The notes: generated by a model from the sequence alone, not told the origin. A stretch of 39,307 bases of DNA from Paracoccaceae bacterium (GCA_022448245.1 JAKVCO010000015.1:1-39307); one strand, 5' to 3'. Counted from the stretch's first letter, positions 19,865 to 29,302 are shown. Translations and numbers: made by a program.

Positions 19865-20128
19865 TTAGCTGGCTGCAGCTGCGTCGTTACAGGCAGACGC
19901 CATCGCTTCTGCGCGGGTTGCTGAATCGGCGGCCATGGCCGTTTCCGTGCTCATGCCCGACAGGCAGCCATCAATGCGGCCAGCGTGATCGGTTGCGCCC
20001 GGGCCCATGATCGCAGTGACGCCAAGCGCCATGGCAACAAGGGTTGCACAAAGCATGACCCAGTCGGTCGTGACCGCACCTTCTTCGTTGGACGTGAATG
20101 TCTTAAGGAAGTTAATCAGCCTGTTCAT
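19865..20128 (-). CDS. Flp-type pilin-like protein
   Basis: This 87-residue protein starts MNRLINFLKTFTSNEEGAVT. A short basic leader, then a Glu-rich EEGAVTTDWVMLCATLVAMAL helix, is the pattern of Flp/Fap pilins in Rhodobacterales. The following part carries DHAGRIDGCLSG and CNDAAAAS, giving two cysteines. No tad assembly genes are in the window. The start at 20128 is better than an ATG-like start at 20191. It is convergent with mlaF. It may be a lone pilin using a secretion system coded elsewhere. Confidence 0.7.
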   Translation of the reverse strand: MNRLINFLKTFTSNEEGAVTTDWVMLCATLVAMALGVTAIMGPGATDHAGRIDGCLSGMSTETAMAADSATRAEAMASACNDAAAAS

Positions 20129-20242
20129 GAGTTCACTCTCTACTAGTTTGTGAGCCCTTATTGCCTGCCAACCATGCCGAAAACTCGACATTGAAGGGGT
20201 AATGTTATTGCCGCTCGCGCCACATCACGGCATTCCTGCGGC

Positions 20243-21634
20243 ATGGCCAAGAAAAGCTACACCTGCTCTGCATGCGGCAATGTCACCTCGAAATGGGCTG
20301 GCAAGTGCGAAGCCTGCGGGGAATGGAACACCATCCAGGAAGAGAAGCCTCTGTCGGCGGGTCCGGGGTCGAAATCGCTCGGCACCAAGCGCGGCACGGC
20401 GATTGAACTGACGGACCTCGCGACCGAGGAAGCCCCACCGCCCCGTACAGAGGCAGGCGTTGGTGAGCTCGATCGTGTTCTGGGCGGCGGGCTTGTGCAG
20501 GCCTCGGCACTCCTTGTGGGCGGTGATCCGGGGATCGGGAAATCCACGCTGCTGCTCCAGGCAGCGGCCCGGTTCGCGCGCAACGGCCTCAAAGTGATTT
20601 ACATCAGTGGCGAGGAAGCCGCCGCGCAGGTGCGCATGCGCGCGCAGCGGCTAGACCTGACGGAATCGCCGGTCCAGCTCGCCTCCGCGACGAACCTGCG
20701 CGACATCCTCACGACGCTCGATACCGAAAAGCCCGATCTCGCCATCATCGATTCCATCCAGACCATGTGGGCCGACAACGTGGAGGCCGCGCCGGGATCG
20801 GTCAGTCAGGTTCGATCGGCAGCGCACGAGCTCACCAGCTTTGCCAAACGCAAAGGCATTGCAGTCATCATGGTGGGTCACGTCACGAAGGAAGGTCAGA
20901 TCGCAGGCCCCCGTGTCGTCGAGCACATGGTCGACACCGTCCTCTACTTCGAGGGAGAGCGCGGTCATCAGTTCCGCCTTCTACGCGCGGTGAAGAACCG
21001 TTTTGGCCCGGCTGACGAGATCGGCGTCTTTGAAATGACCGGCAAGGGCCTCGTGGAGGTGAAGAACCCCTCAGCCCTCTTCCTGTCGCAGCGGGGCGCG
21101 CCTACGCCCGGATCGGTCGTCTTTGCGGGAATCGAGGGCTCACGACCCGTGCTCTGCGAAATTCAGGCGCTTGTGGCCCCCTCGCCCCATGCGCAGCCCA
21201 GACGGAGCGTGGTGGGCTGGGATGGCTCGCGCCTCGCCATGATCCTCGCCGTGCTCGAGGCGCGCTGTGGCGTGCCGTTCACCGGGCTCGATGTCTATCT
21301 GAACGTCGCAGGCGGCATGCGCATCTCCGAACCCGGCGCAGATTTGGCCGTCGCCGCAGCCCTTGTGAGCGCGCGAGAAGATGCAAGCCTGCCACAGGAA
21401 GCGGTCGTCTTCGGAGAAATCTCGCTCTCTGGCGCCTTACGTCCGGTCTCTCAGGCGGAAAATCGGTTGAAAGAAGCGGCTAAACTTGGTTTCACCGCCG
21501 CCATCGTCCCGCCGCTGTCCAAACGGATCGCGTCGAGCGATGTGGCACTGACACAGGTGCCGGACCTCGCGGGGTTCGTAAGCGAGATTTTCGGGGAAGC
21601 GACGCGTAAGGTCGACCCGGTGGAGGAGGACTGA
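20243..21634 (+). CDS. radA: DNA repair protein RadA
   Basis: This 463-residue RecA-like branch-migration ATPase works in recombinational repair. The N-terminal C4 zinc finger (CSACGNVTSKWAGKCEACG) covers residues 7-25. Walker A GGDPGIGKST is near 93-102. The RadA-specific KNRFGPADEIGVFEM motif is near 250, and a Lon-protease-like C-terminal domain follows (GLDVYLNVAGGMRISEPGADLA). Length is typical. cvpA follows five bases after its stop with a good GGAGGAGGA ribosome-binding site, so the two are cotranscribed. Confidence 0.95.
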   Translation: MAKKSYTCSACGNVTSKWAGKCEACGEWNTIQEEKPLSAGPGSKSLGTKRGTAIELTDLATEEAPPPRTEAGVGELDRVLGGGLVQASALLVGGDPGIGKSTLLLQAAARFARNGLKVIYISGEEAAAQVRMRAQRLDLTESPVQLASATNLRDILTTLDTEKPDLAIIDSIQTMWADNVEAAPGSVSQVRSAAHELTSFAKRKGIAVIMVGHVTKEGQIAGPRVVEHMVDTVLYFEGERGHQFRLLRAVKNRFGPADEIGVFEMTGKGLVEVKNPSALFLSQRGAPTPGSVVFAGIEGSRPVLCEIQALVAPSPHAQPRRSVVGWDGSRLAMILAVLEARCGVPFTGLDVYLNVAGGMRISEPGADLAVAAALVSAREDASLPQEAVVFGEISLSGALRPVSQAENRLKEAAKLGFTAAIVPPLSKRIASSDVALTQVPDLAGFVSEIFGEATRKVDPVEED

Positions 21635-21639
21635 AGGTC

Positions 21640-22197
21640 ATGGAAGGCTTCACGATCATCGATGGTGTCGTAGCGGCAGTGATCGTTATCTCGGCGCTTT
21701 TGGCGTATTCGCGCGGCGTCGTCCGCGAGATCATGGCCATCGCGGGCTGGATCGCAGCGGCCGTGCTGGCCTTCATCTTCGTGGGTCAGGCGGAACCTCT
21801 GGTGCGTCAGATCCCTGTGGTGGGCGACCTTCTTGGCGATGCCTGCAACGAACTGAGTATCGTTGCCGCCTTTGGTGCGGTCTTCCTCGTGGCCCTCGTG
21901 GTCGTGTCCGTCTTTACGCCCCTCCTTTCAGCGCTCATCCAGCGCACGGCGCTGAGCACAGCGGATCAGGCGCTGGGGTTCCTCTTTGGTGTGGCGCGCG
22001 GCATCCTTCTCGTGGCGATCGCGTTCTTCATCTACGACACCGTCATCACCAGTCAGAGCATTGAGGATGTTGATCAGTCACGCTCGGCAGCGGTCTTCGG
22101 CAACTTCACCGACACCATTCAGGATCAAGATCCCGAAGCGGCAGTGGGCTGGATCGAAGTGCAGTATGATCGCCTTATGGCGAGCTGTGGCAGCTAA
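21640..22197 (+). CDS. cvpA: CvpA-family membrane protein
   Basis: This 185-residue protein has four predicted membrane helices (IIDGVVAAVIVISALLAY, IMAIAGWIAAAVLAFIFV, VAAFGAVFLVALVVVSVFT, LGFLFGVARGILLVAIAFF) and a soluble C-terminal tail. This is the CvpA pattern, named for colicin V production and often linked to purF. Here purF lies just downstream on the opposite strand, tail to tail. Confidence 0.85.
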   Translation: MEGFTIIDGVVAAVIVISALLAYSRGVVREIMAIAGWIAAAVLAFIFVGQAEPLVRQIPVVGDLLGDACNELSIVAAFGAVFLVALVVVSVFTPLLSALIQRTALSTADQALGFLFGVARGILLVAIAFFIYDTVITSQSIEDVDQSRSAAVFGNFTDTIQDQDPEAAVGWIEVQYDRLMASCGS

Positions 22198-22239
22198 CCT
22201 GCCACCACCACATCGTATTCTTCAGTAGGCAAAATGTCG

Positions 22240-22255
22240 GGGCGCCTAGGCGCCC
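22240..22255. other. GC-rich palindrome spanning the purF stop codon
   Basis: GGGCGCC-TA-GGCGCCC forms a perfect 7-bp inverted repeat in the 48-bp space where cvpA and purF converge, and contains the purF stop codon. Only a short TTTT lies downstream on the minus strand, eight bases away. It may act as a terminator for either gene. Confidence 0.35.
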
Positions 22256-23775
22256 TGCGCCAGCTTATCGCGGTTCCAGGCGCTTGATGGTTTGTCTTCC
22301 ATCTTCTCGGTCACGCGGTCCGAGTTCTCGAGCCCGTCGAGATAGGCCTCGCTGACCGAGCCGGTCACGTAGTGGCCATCAAAACACGAGCAATCGAAGC
22401 GCTTGATCTCCGGGTTGCCCTCTTTGGCGGCCCAGATCAGGTCATCGAGCTGCTGGTAGTAAAGCCCGTCGCAGCCGAGCTCGACACGGATGTCATCGGT
22501 GCTGCGACCGTCGGCAATCAGTTCGCGCTTGGTGGGCATGTCAATGCCATAGACATTCGGGAACTTCACGGGCGGCGATGCGGAGGCCACGTAGACTTTC
22601 TTTGCGCCTGCCTCGCGGCACATCTCCACGATCTTCTTTATCGTATTCCCGCGCACGATGGAGTCATCGATCAGGAGGACCGACTTGCCTTTGAACTCGA
22701 GCGGGATGGCGTTGAGCTTGCGACGGACGGAGCGTTGGCGCTGGCCCTGCCCCGGCATGATGAACGTGCGCCCTACATAGCGGTTCTTCACGAGGCCTTC
22801 GCGGTAGGTCACCCCCACACGCTTTGCCACCTCAAGTGCCACGGGGCGGGCGCTGTCAGGCACCGGCATGATCGCGTCAAGCTCTAGCCCTGCGTCCATC
22901 TCAGCCTGAATCTGGCGCGACAGTGTCTCGCCCATGCGGATCTGAGTTTTGTAGACGCTGATGCCGTCCAGAAGGCTGTCTGGGCGCGCGAGGTAAACAT
23001 ATTCAAAGATGCAGGGCGTCAGCTCGCCCTCGACGCATTGGAACGTGTGCATCTTACCCTCGAGGTCGATCAGCATCGCCTCGCCCGGGTTCAGGTCACG
23101 GATCTTGCGGAAACCGTTGATGCCAAAGGCCACGTCTTCGGACGCAAAAGCATAGTCATCGCCGAAAAGATCGCTCTCACGCATGGCGACGGAAAGCGGG
23201 CGGATGCCGTTCGGGTCACGGAAGGCCAGCATGCCCACACCGTCCACCAGCGCGATGCAGGAATAGGCGCCCTGGACGCGCTCCATCGTCATCTTCACGC
23301 CGGCGAAGACGGTCTGCTTGGGATCAGACGTGCCCATCACCTTGATCGCGTCTGCAATCTTGTCAGCAAGCACATTCAGAAGGATTTCACTGTCGCTGTC
23401 GGTGCGCAGGTGGCGCGAGTATTTCGCTTTCACCTTTGCGCGTTGCTCAGCGGTGTTGGTGATGTTGCCGTTGTGGACCAGCGTGATGCCGTAGGGCGCG
23501 TTCACGAAGAACGGCTGCGCCTCTGCGGCGCTCAGCGAGCCTGCCGTGGGGTAGCGGCAATGGCCGATCCCGATGCGCCCTTGCAGAACTTCCGCGTCTT
23601 CAGCGCGGAACACGTCTTTTACGAGGCCGTTTGCCTTACGCTCCCGAAAGAACTCCCCGTCATGGGTGACCATGCCAGATGCGTCCTGCCCGCGGTGTTG
23701 CAACATGATGAGGCCATCATAGAGCTGTGGGAAGACTGAGTCAGACTGGCTGGCGATCCCGAGAATTCCGCACAT
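22246..23775 (-). CDS. purF: amidophosphoribosyltransferase
   Basis: This 509-residue enzyme makes phosphoribosylamine from PRPP and glutamine, the first step of purine synthesis. The N-terminal nucleophile is Cys2 of MCGILGIAS, exposed after Met removal. The glutaminase domain covers about residues 1-240, with GHCRYPTAGSLS. The PRPP loop SVLLIDDSIVRGNT is near 365. GGAG precedes the ATG. It is transcribed alone here, while purN and purM form a separate cluster 4 kb away. Confidence 0.96.
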   Translation of the reverse strand: MCGILGIASQSDSVFPQLYDGLIMLQHRGQDASGMVTHDGEFFRERKANGLVKDVFRAEDAEVLQGRIGIGHCRYPTAGSLSAAEAQPFFVNAPYGITLVHNGNITNTAEQRAKVKAKYSRHLRTDSDSEILLNVLADKIADAIKVMGTSDPKQTVFAGVKMTMERVQGAYSCIALVDGVGMLAFRDPNGIRPLSVAMRESDLFGDDYAFASEDVAFGINGFRKIRDLNPGEAMLIDLEGKMHTFQCVEGELTPCIFEYVYLARPDSLLDGISVYKTQIRMGETLSRQIQAEMDAGLELDAIMPVPDSARPVALEVAKRVGVTYREGLVKNRYVGRTFIMPGQGQRQRSVRRKLNAIPLEFKGKSVLLIDDSIVRGNTIKKIVEMCREAGAKKVYVASASPPVKFPNVYGIDMPTKRELIADGRSTDDIRVELGCDGLYYQQLDDLIWAAKEGNPEIKRFDCSCFDGHYVTGSVSEAYLDGLENSDRVTEKMEDKPSSAWNRDKLAQGA

Positions 23776-23981
23776 GGAAAAGCTCCGTTCGAGTGGCTTG
23801 GCGGTCCCTTAACGCAGCTTCGCCGGAAAAGACAGAGGCCGATCCGCGCAGAGACAAGATTCCCTTTACGCCCCCTCTCAGCAACTCGTTGCCGATGCCC
23901 TTAGGGCACCTTGGTTAACGCGTTTCCACACCCACATAGATGCGCTAGGCGGCGCGCCTCGACGTAATGCGGCAATGAGAT

Positions 23982-24224
23982 ATGACCACTCCTAAAGCGG
24001 CCCAAGCGGCTACAACCGAAGATGCATTGCCGGGCCGCGGGCTCAGGCTTCTTGGCACCATGGGCCGCAAGACGGCCCCTGAGGCCTTGCTGCTTCTTGG
24101 GGGCGATGTGCTACAGGTCGCGCCGGGGGACCGCGCGGGCCGCGCGACAGTTCGGGCGATCGAGCCGGGCCGCGTGATCCTTGAGGTGGGCGGAGCAAAT
24201 CACGCGCTCGAAGTCGCGGGCTAG
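23982..24224 (+). CDS. short PilP/GspC-like domain protein
   Basis: This 80-residue protein has no membrane helix or signal peptide. The core LRLLGTMGRKTAPEALLLLG, then GDVLQVAPGDRAGRATVRAIEPGRVILEVGG, resembles the small beta domain of PilP and GspC, inner-membrane partners of pilus and type II secretion systems. Here it stands alone, without the anchor those proteins have. It is divergent from purF with a 206-bp spacer that holds the promoters of both. Family assignment is by pattern only. Confidence 0.6.
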   Translation: MTTPKAAQAATTEDALPGRGLRLLGTMGRKTAPEALLLLGGDVLQVAPGDRAGRATVRAIEPGRVILEVGGANHALEVAG

Positions 24225-24272
24225 GGCCGCGCTCTCTTGACGCCCGGCGCTGAAAGCGCCACTGGGCGCGCC

Positions 24273-24923
24273 ATGACAGAAAAACCCGTAGCCCTCATCA
24301 CAGGCGCGTCGCGCGGCCTCGGTGCAGCCCTCGCAGAGGAGCTTGCCGCCACCCATCACGTCGTGGCCGTCGCCCGCACGATTGGCGGGCTGGAAGAGCT
24401 CGACGATCGCATCAAAGCCAAGGGCGGTGAGGCAACGCTTGCCCCCATGGATGTGCGTGAAGATAAAGCCATGCAGGTGCTGTGCCGGTCGATCCACGAT
24501 CGCTGGGGCAATGTGGATGTCTGGGCCCATACCGCGATCCACGCGGCACCCTTGGCCCCTGCCCCCATGATCAACACCAAAGACTGGTCGCTGTCCGTTG
24601 AGATCAATCAGAACGCCACACAGCGCCTGATTTCCTACGTGGCGCCTCTGCTCGGCGCCTCTGGCACGGCGATCTTCTTTGATGACACGCTGCCGGGCGA
24701 TAAGTTCTCAGCCGCCTATGGCGCGACCAAGGCCGCCCAGATGGCGCTAGTGCGGGCCTGGGCAAAAGAGACCGAGCGCACAGGCCCGCGTGTCGTGATC
24801 GAGAGCCCTGCGCCCATGCCTACGGCCCTTCGTGCGCGTTTCTATCCCGGTGAGAACCGCGATGGCCTCGCTGATACGGCTCAGGTTGCGCGCACGGCCG
24901 TGGCCACGCTTAGAGGCCACTAA
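24273..24923 (+). CDS. short-chain dehydrogenase-family protein with altered active site
   Basis: This 216-residue Rossmann-fold protein is related to SDR oxidoreductases. The cofactor motif TGASRGLG lies near residues 9-16 and YGATK near 150. The Ser normally 12-13 residues before the catalytic Tyr is replaced (IFFDDTLPGDKFSAAY), and the usual NNAG is AHTA. Catalytic activity is therefore uncertain. I chose the ATG at 24273; the frame opens at a TTG at 24237. It ends seven bases before the convergent sufE stop. Substrate unknown. Confidence 0.8.
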   Translation: MTEKPVALITGASRGLGAALAEELAATHHVVAVARTIGGLEELDDRIKAKGGEATLAPMDVREDKAMQVLCRSIHDRWGNVDVWAHTAIHAAPLAPAPMINTKDWSLSVEINQNATQRLISYVAPLLGASGTAIFFDDTLPGDKFSAAYGATKAAQMALVRAWAKETERTGPRVVIESPAPMPTALRARFYPGENRDGLADTAQVARTAVATLRGH

Positions 24924-24929
24924 GCACGA

Positions 24930-25337
24930 TTAGGCTTTGGCCGCGGCCGTTTCCTGAATACGCTGAACCATGGCGCGCAGCCCGTTCGAGCGTTGCGCGC
25001 TGAGGTGTTCGGTCAGGTTCAGACGTCCAAGTTCCGCCACCACATCGACGCCCTGCGCCTCGGCAGGCGTGCGTCCGTTGTAAAGCGACAACAGAATCGC
25101 GATCAGCCCTTTGACGATCATGGCGTCGCTGTCGCCCTGAAACTCCAGCGTGTCACCCTCCGAAGCATGAAGCCAAACCTGGCTCGCGCAGCCCTCCACC
25201 TTGGTGCCCGGCACCTTCAGCGCTTCGGGCATCTCGGGCATGTCGCGCCCCATCTCGATCACGTGACGATAGCGATCTTCCCAATCGTCCAGAAACTCGA
25301 AGGTTTCTACGATCTCTTCAAACTCGGCCTGTGCCAT
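24930..25337 (-). CDS. sufE: SufE-family cysteine desulfuration protein
   Basis: This 135-residue protein accepts sulfane sulfur from a cysteine desulfurase for Fe-S cluster assembly. The acceptor is Cys50 in KVEGCASQVWL, and the pattern NGRTPAEAQGVD and LSAQRSNGLRAMV is typical. It stands apart from any suf operon in this window and converges with the SDR gene. Confidence 0.92.
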   Translation of the reverse strand: MAQAEFEEIVETFEFLDDWEDRYRHVIEMGRDMPEMPEALKVPGTKVEGCASQVWLHASEGDTLEFQGDSDAMIVKGLIAILLSLYNGRTPAEAQGVDVVAELGRLNLTEHLSAQRSNGLRAMVQRIQETAAAKA

Positions 25338-25418
25338 TCCTGCCTCCGAATTGATCCAGTCTTTTCAGACCGAAGCCTTTGGGCTAGGCACATAAGCGGA
25401 GAACGGGGAGAGGCCAAC

Positions 25419-25910
25419 ATGTTGCGCACCATTTCACTTATGGCGGTCGTGCTTCTGACAGCCAGCGGTTGCGCTCAGGTGTCAGAGAGCCGGTTTAATC
25501 CGCTCAATTGGTGGGGCAGCAGCGAGCCCGCTCAGATCGATCCCGCCACTGGCCAAGCCGTCATCGATCACTCGACCATTCGCCCGCTGGTGCCTGCATC
25601 GCGTGTGACGCAGACCGTTGATGCCCGCCCCCTAGTGGAAGAAATCGGTCAGCTGGAAGTCACACCCACCCTCGGTGGCGTGATCGTCCGCGCCACGGGC
25701 CGCGCCGCAACGGCGGGCAGCTTTTCGGCAGAACTCACGCTCAGGGAAGCCTCGATCGAGGGCCTCTTCCTCGAAATGCGCGCCTTCCAGCAAAATGGTG
25801 CCGGCGGCGGCAACGTCACCGTGGCCCGTTTTATCTCCGACGATGAGCTCGGCGGCGCCCGCTCCATCACCGTTCGCGGCGCCTCAAACAGCCTGAGCCG
25901 CCGCCGCTAA
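25419..25910 (+). CDS. lipoprotein of unknown function
   Basis: This 163-residue protein starts MLRTISLMAVVLLTASGCAQ, with lipobox TASGC and Cys18 as lipidation site. The residue after Cys is Ala, so outer-membrane sorting is likely. The mature part has a small beta domain (VTPTLGGVIVRATGRAAT, then SFSAELTLREASIEG) and ends SRRR. The ATG at 25419 lies nine bases after GGGAGAGG. The DM13-domain gene follows after 14 bp, so the two are probably one transcript. Confidence 0.8.
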   Translation: MLRTISLMAVVLLTASGCAQVSESRFNPLNWWGSSEPAQIDPATGQAVIDHSTIRPLVPASRVTQTVDARPLVEEIGQLEVTPTLGGVIVRATGRAATAGSFSAELTLREASIEGLFLEMRAFQQNGAGGGNVTVARFISDDELGGARSITVRGASNSLSRRR

Positions 25911-25924
25911 AGAAGGCAAAAACC

Positions 25925-26395
25925 ATGAAACGCGCGATCCTTTTTCTCATCACACACGGGATCGCGCTGGCCATCGGCTTTGCGGGCGGGATCTACCTGC
26001 TGCCCATCCTAACCGCGCCCCCCTCGCCAGACAGCGCCATGCTGGAAGAAGAAGCGCGCGCTGCGGTCTATTCTGTGGAGCTGACCCGCGACGCCCCCGG
26101 CAATGACCGCCTTCACTGGGGCGAAGGCACGCTCTCAATCACGCCTGAGCGCATTGTGCATGAAGGACGGCTCGCACCCGGCCCGGACTACCGCGTCTAT
26201 CTGGTGCCTGGCCCCGTGGGGCACGAGGACGACTTCGAGCCGCTCAAGGCCACCTCAATCGAAGTCGGCGCCGTCAAAAGCTTTGGGGGTTTCCTGATTG
26301 ATCTGCCTGCAGACGTCGATATCGAGGCCTACAACACAGTTCTCGTATGGTGCGAAGCCTTCGGTGAATACATCACCGCCGGAACCTACCGTTAA
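25925..26395 (+). CDS. DM13-domain membrane-anchored protein
   Basis: This 156-residue protein has one N-terminal membrane helix (AILFLITHGIALAIGFAGGI), then a periplasmic DM13 domain from about residue 60. It has the typical YRVYLVPGPVGHEDDF and the end motif NTVLVWCEAFGEYITAGTYR. DM13 domains carry a conserved Cys and are proposed to bind a redox cofactor. The gene follows the lipoprotein gene and overlaps the convergent rnd stop by four bases. Confidence 0.85.
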   Translation: MKRAILFLITHGIALAIGFAGGIYLLPILTAPPSPDSAMLEEEARAAVYSVELTRDAPGNDRLHWGEGTLSITPERIVHEGRLAPGPDYRVYLVPGPVGHEDDFEPLKATSIEVGAVKSFGGFLIDLPADVDIEAYNTVLVWCEAFGEYITAGTYR

Positions 26396-27546
26396 AGCGA
26401 GACGAGCTTTACTCGCTGACCCTTCACTGCGAGGCCCATGGAGCCTTCGCACAGCTTGATCGCGTCTGCACCAAAGACTTCCTTGCGCCACCCTTTGAGT
26501 GCCGGAAGATCACGCTCGCCCGCAGCAATCGCATCGAGATCAGTGACAGTGGCAATGAGCTTTTGCGCCACGTTCTCTTCATCGGCCTTGGCCTTCAGAA
26601 GAACACGCAAAAGATCGGCCAAAGCCGGGTTAACCTGAAGCTTCTCGCGGGAGCGATCCACCTTGGGCAGGTCTTCGGGGGCGTATTTTCCAGCGCGGTC
26701 AATCGCCGCCAGAATGCCGTCGGCGATGTCACCCTTGCGGGCTTCGCGCAGCAACAGCCGCGACCGGCCGAGGTCTTTCATGTTCTTGGGCTTGGTCGAG
26801 GCGAGCTCCACCAAGGCATCATCCTTGAACACGCGCGACCGCGGCACATTGCGGTTCTGCGCATAGCCTTCGCGGAACTCAGCGAGTTCTTTGACGTAGG
26901 CCATGAACTTTCCGGAGTTGGTGCGCGTCTTCACACGCTTCCATGCTTCAGCCGGCTTTATCTCGTAAGTGCCGGGATCGGTAAGGATCGACAGCTCCTC
27001 CTGAACCCAGCGGGCGCGGTCGGTGCGTTCCAGTTCTGCGGCGAGGTGTTCGTAGATCTCGCGCAGATGGGTGACGTCGGCCACAGCGTAGGTCTTTTGC
27101 GCGTCCGTCAGAGGACGGCGTGACCAATCAGTGAAGCGGGACGACTTATCGAGCCCCTCTTTGGCGATTTTTCGCACGAGGGTCTCATACCCCACCTGCT
27201 CCCCAAAGCCACAGACCATGGCAGCAACTTGCGTGTCAAAGAGCGGCAGCGGGAAGACCCCAAATTCCAGCCAAAAGATCTCCAGATCCTGACGCGCCGC
27301 GTGAAAGACCTTGATGACGCTTTCATCGCGGAAAAGATCGAGGAGCGGATCTAGGCTCAGCTCCTCCGCCAGCGGGTCGACCAGAACTGCCGCATCCGGT
27401 GCACCGGGGTGCGCCACCTGCACAAGGCAAAGCTTGGAGTAATAGGTCCGTTCCCGCAGGAACTCGGTATCGACGGTGACGTATGGGTAATTGCTGGCTT
27501 CTTTGCAGAAGGCTGCAAGCTCGTCGGTCGTCGTTATTGTCTTCAT
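26392..27546 (-). CDS. rnd: ribonuclease D
   Basis: This 384-residue 3'-to-5' exoribonuclease acts in tRNA 3'-end processing. The DEDDy residues sit in VTVDTEFLRERTYYSKLCLVQ (Exo I, residues about 20-30), FHAARQDLEIFWL (Exo II) and TYAVADVTHLREIY (Exo III). HRDC-type helical segments follow. Length is typical for alphaproteobacteria. It lies upstream of the DM13 gene in convergent orientation; purN follows on the same strand further upstream. Confidence 0.94.
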   Translation of the reverse strand: MKTITTTDELAAFCKEASNYPYVTVDTEFLRERTYYSKLCLVQVAHPGAPDAAVLVDPLAEELSLDPLLDLFRDESVIKVFHAARQDLEIFWLEFGVFPLPLFDTQVAAMVCGFGEQVGYETLVRKIAKEGLDKSSRFTDWSRRPLTDAQKTYAVADVTHLREIYEHLAAELERTDRARWVQEELSILTDPGTYEIKPAEAWKRVKTRTNSGKFMAYVKELAEFREGYAQNRNVPRSRVFKDDALVELASTKPKNMKDLGRSRLLLREARKGDIADGILAAIDRAGKYAPEDLPKVDRSREKLQVNPALADLLRVLLKAKADEENVAQKLIATVTDLDAIAAGERDLPALKGWRKEVFGADAIKLCEGSMGLAVKGQRVKLVSL

Positions 27547-27618
27547 CGCGCTGTGGACCCGCGTCGCCTCAATGTTTGCGCGCTTTTAGAGGCGCGCGGC
27601 GCAGATGGAAAGGGGCGG

Positions 27619-28215
27619 TCACGTTGCGTCCAGAATAACGGGTGTTCTGTCCCCCGCCGCAAAGCGCCTAAGCACCGCTGGGTAGAGCTTGTGTTCCTGA
27701 ACCAGAACGCGTGCTGCGAGGGTTGCTGCGTCGTCACCGGGCTGAACGGAGACCCGTGCCTGACCCAGAATCGGGCCTGCGTCGAGTTCTGGGATCACCT
27801 CGTGAACACTGCAGCCATGCTCCGCATCGCCTGCATCCAGCGCGCGTTGATGCGTGTGAAGACCACGGTACTTTGGAAGCAGCGACGGATGGATGTTGAG
27901 CATCCGACCTTCCCACGGCGCAAGAAAGCCCGCCGTCAGAACACGCATGAACCCTGCAAGGCACAGGATGTCAGCCTCGTAGGGCGCGATGACCCGCTGA
28001 AGTTCGGCCTCGAAGGCAGCGCGATCGCCCTTGAAGGGTTTGTGGTCGAGCACCTCGGTCGGCACGCCACGGGCTTCGGCCTTTTCCAGCACGCCCGCGG
28101 TGGCATCGTTTGTGAAGACGAGGCGGGCGCGCGCAGGGAAATCCCCCTCCATCGCGGCCATCAGCGCCTCTGCGTTCGAGCCCCCGCCCGAAGCGAAGAG
28201 GGCTACCCGTTTCAC
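27619..28215 (-). CDS. purN: phosphoribosylglycinamide formyltransferase
   Basis: PurN transfers a formyl group from 10-formyl-THF to GAR in purine synthesis. The protein is 198 residues and starts at a GTG overlapping the purM stop (GTGA), so translation is coupled. Visible features are the phosphate loop [11 protein letters not shown] near residue 9, the FMRVLT segment, and the catalytic [20 protein letters not shown] with its Asn and His. The Asp of the active site is in [11 protein letters not shown]. Confidence 0.95.
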   Translation of the reverse strand: MKRVALFASGGGSNAEALMAAMEGDFPARARLVFTNDATAGVLEKAEARGVPTEVLDHKPFKGDRAAFEAELQRVIAPYEADILCLAGFMRVLTAGFLAPWEGRMLNIHPSLLPKYRGLHTHQRALDAGDAEHGCSVHEVIPELDAGPILGQARVSVQPGDDAATLAARVLVQEHKLYPAVLRRFAAGDRTPVILDAT

Positions 28216-29249
28216 GCTTTGAGGCTCCCCGCGTAGCGCACGCCCTCGCCCGCCGTCACGCGACCGATCTCGAAGACGGTCTCGCCCGCAGCCTCAAGCG
28301 CCGCGCGGGCGCCTTCAGGGTCCGGCGTCACTAAGATCATGCCAATGCCCGCATTGAAGGTTTTCAGAAGCTCGGCTTCGGCCATGGCGCCTTGATCAGA
28401 GAGCCAACCAAAGACTGGTGGCAAGGTCCAGGCGGACAAATCGATATCCGCACCAAGGCCCTCTGGCAGCACGCGCGGCAGGTTCTCCGTGAGGCCACCG
28501 CCCGTGATATGCGCCAGTGCGTGGATTTCGGTCGCAGACATCGTGGCAAGCAGCGACTTCACATAAAGACGCGTTGGCGCCAACAGAACCTGCCCCATGG
28601 TGCCTTGGGCGAAGGGGCACGGATCGTCCCAGCCGAGGCCCGAACGCTCCACGATCTTGCGGACAAGCGAATAGCCGTTCGAATGCACCCCGTCAGAGGC
28701 GAGGCCCAGGAGGACATCGCCCTCGCTGACGCCTACGGGCAGATGCTCGCCCCGCTCCATCGCGCCGACGGCGAAACCGGCAAGGTCATAATCGCCCGCC
28801 GCATACATGCCCGGCATCTCAGCCGTCTCACCGCCGATCAGGGCACATCCCGCGCGGGCGCAGCCCTCGGCGATGCCTTCAACGACGGTGGCCGCCGCGT
28901 CGACATCGAGCGCGCCGGTCGCGAAGTAATCGAGAAAGAAGAGAGGCTCTGCGCCCTGACACACGAGGTCATTGACGCACATCGCCACGAGATCGATGCC
29001 CACCGTCGCATGGTTGCCCGTATCGATCGCAATCTTGAGCTTGGTGCCCACGCCATCCGTTGCGGCCACCAGAACCGGATCCTTGAAGCCTGCGTCTTTG
29101 AGATCAAAGAGAGCACCAAAGCCGCCGAGCCCTGCCATAACGCCCGAACGCGAGGTCCGCGCAGCTGCGGGCTTGATCCGTTCGACGAGAGCATTGCCCG
29201 CGTCGATATCAACACCGGCCTCAGCATAAGTAATGGGTTTTTTAGTCAT
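28212..29249 (-). CDS. purM: phosphoribosylformylglycinamidine cyclo-ligase
   Basis: PurM makes AIR from FGAM in purine synthesis. The protein is 345 residues. It shows the ATP-binding segments [32 protein letters not shown] and [21 protein letters not shown], and [11 protein letters not shown] in the middle. It is followed by purN with GTGA overlap. Length and motifs are typical. Confidence 0.96.
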   Translation of the reverse strand: MTKKPITYAEAGVDIDAGNALVERIKPAAARTSRSGVMAGLGGFGALFDLKDAGFKDPVLVAATDGVGTKLKIAIDTGNHATVGIDLVAMCVNDLVCQGAEPLFFLDYFATGALDVDAAATVVEGIAEGCARAGCALIGGETAEMPGMYAAGDYDLAGFAVGAMERGEHLPVGVSEGDVLLGLASDGVHSNGYSLVRKIVERSGLGWDDPCPFAQGTMGQVLLAPTRLYVKSLLATMSATEIHALAHITGGGLTENLPRVLPEGLGADIDLSAWTLPPVFGWLSDQGAMAEAELLKTFNAGIGMILVTPDPEGARAALEAAGETVFEIGRVTAGEGVRYAGSLKA

Positions 29250-29302
29250 GGCAGTCCCTCCGATGGGCGCCGCCTAGCAGGCGTGGCGGTGAAGGCCAAG
29301 CG

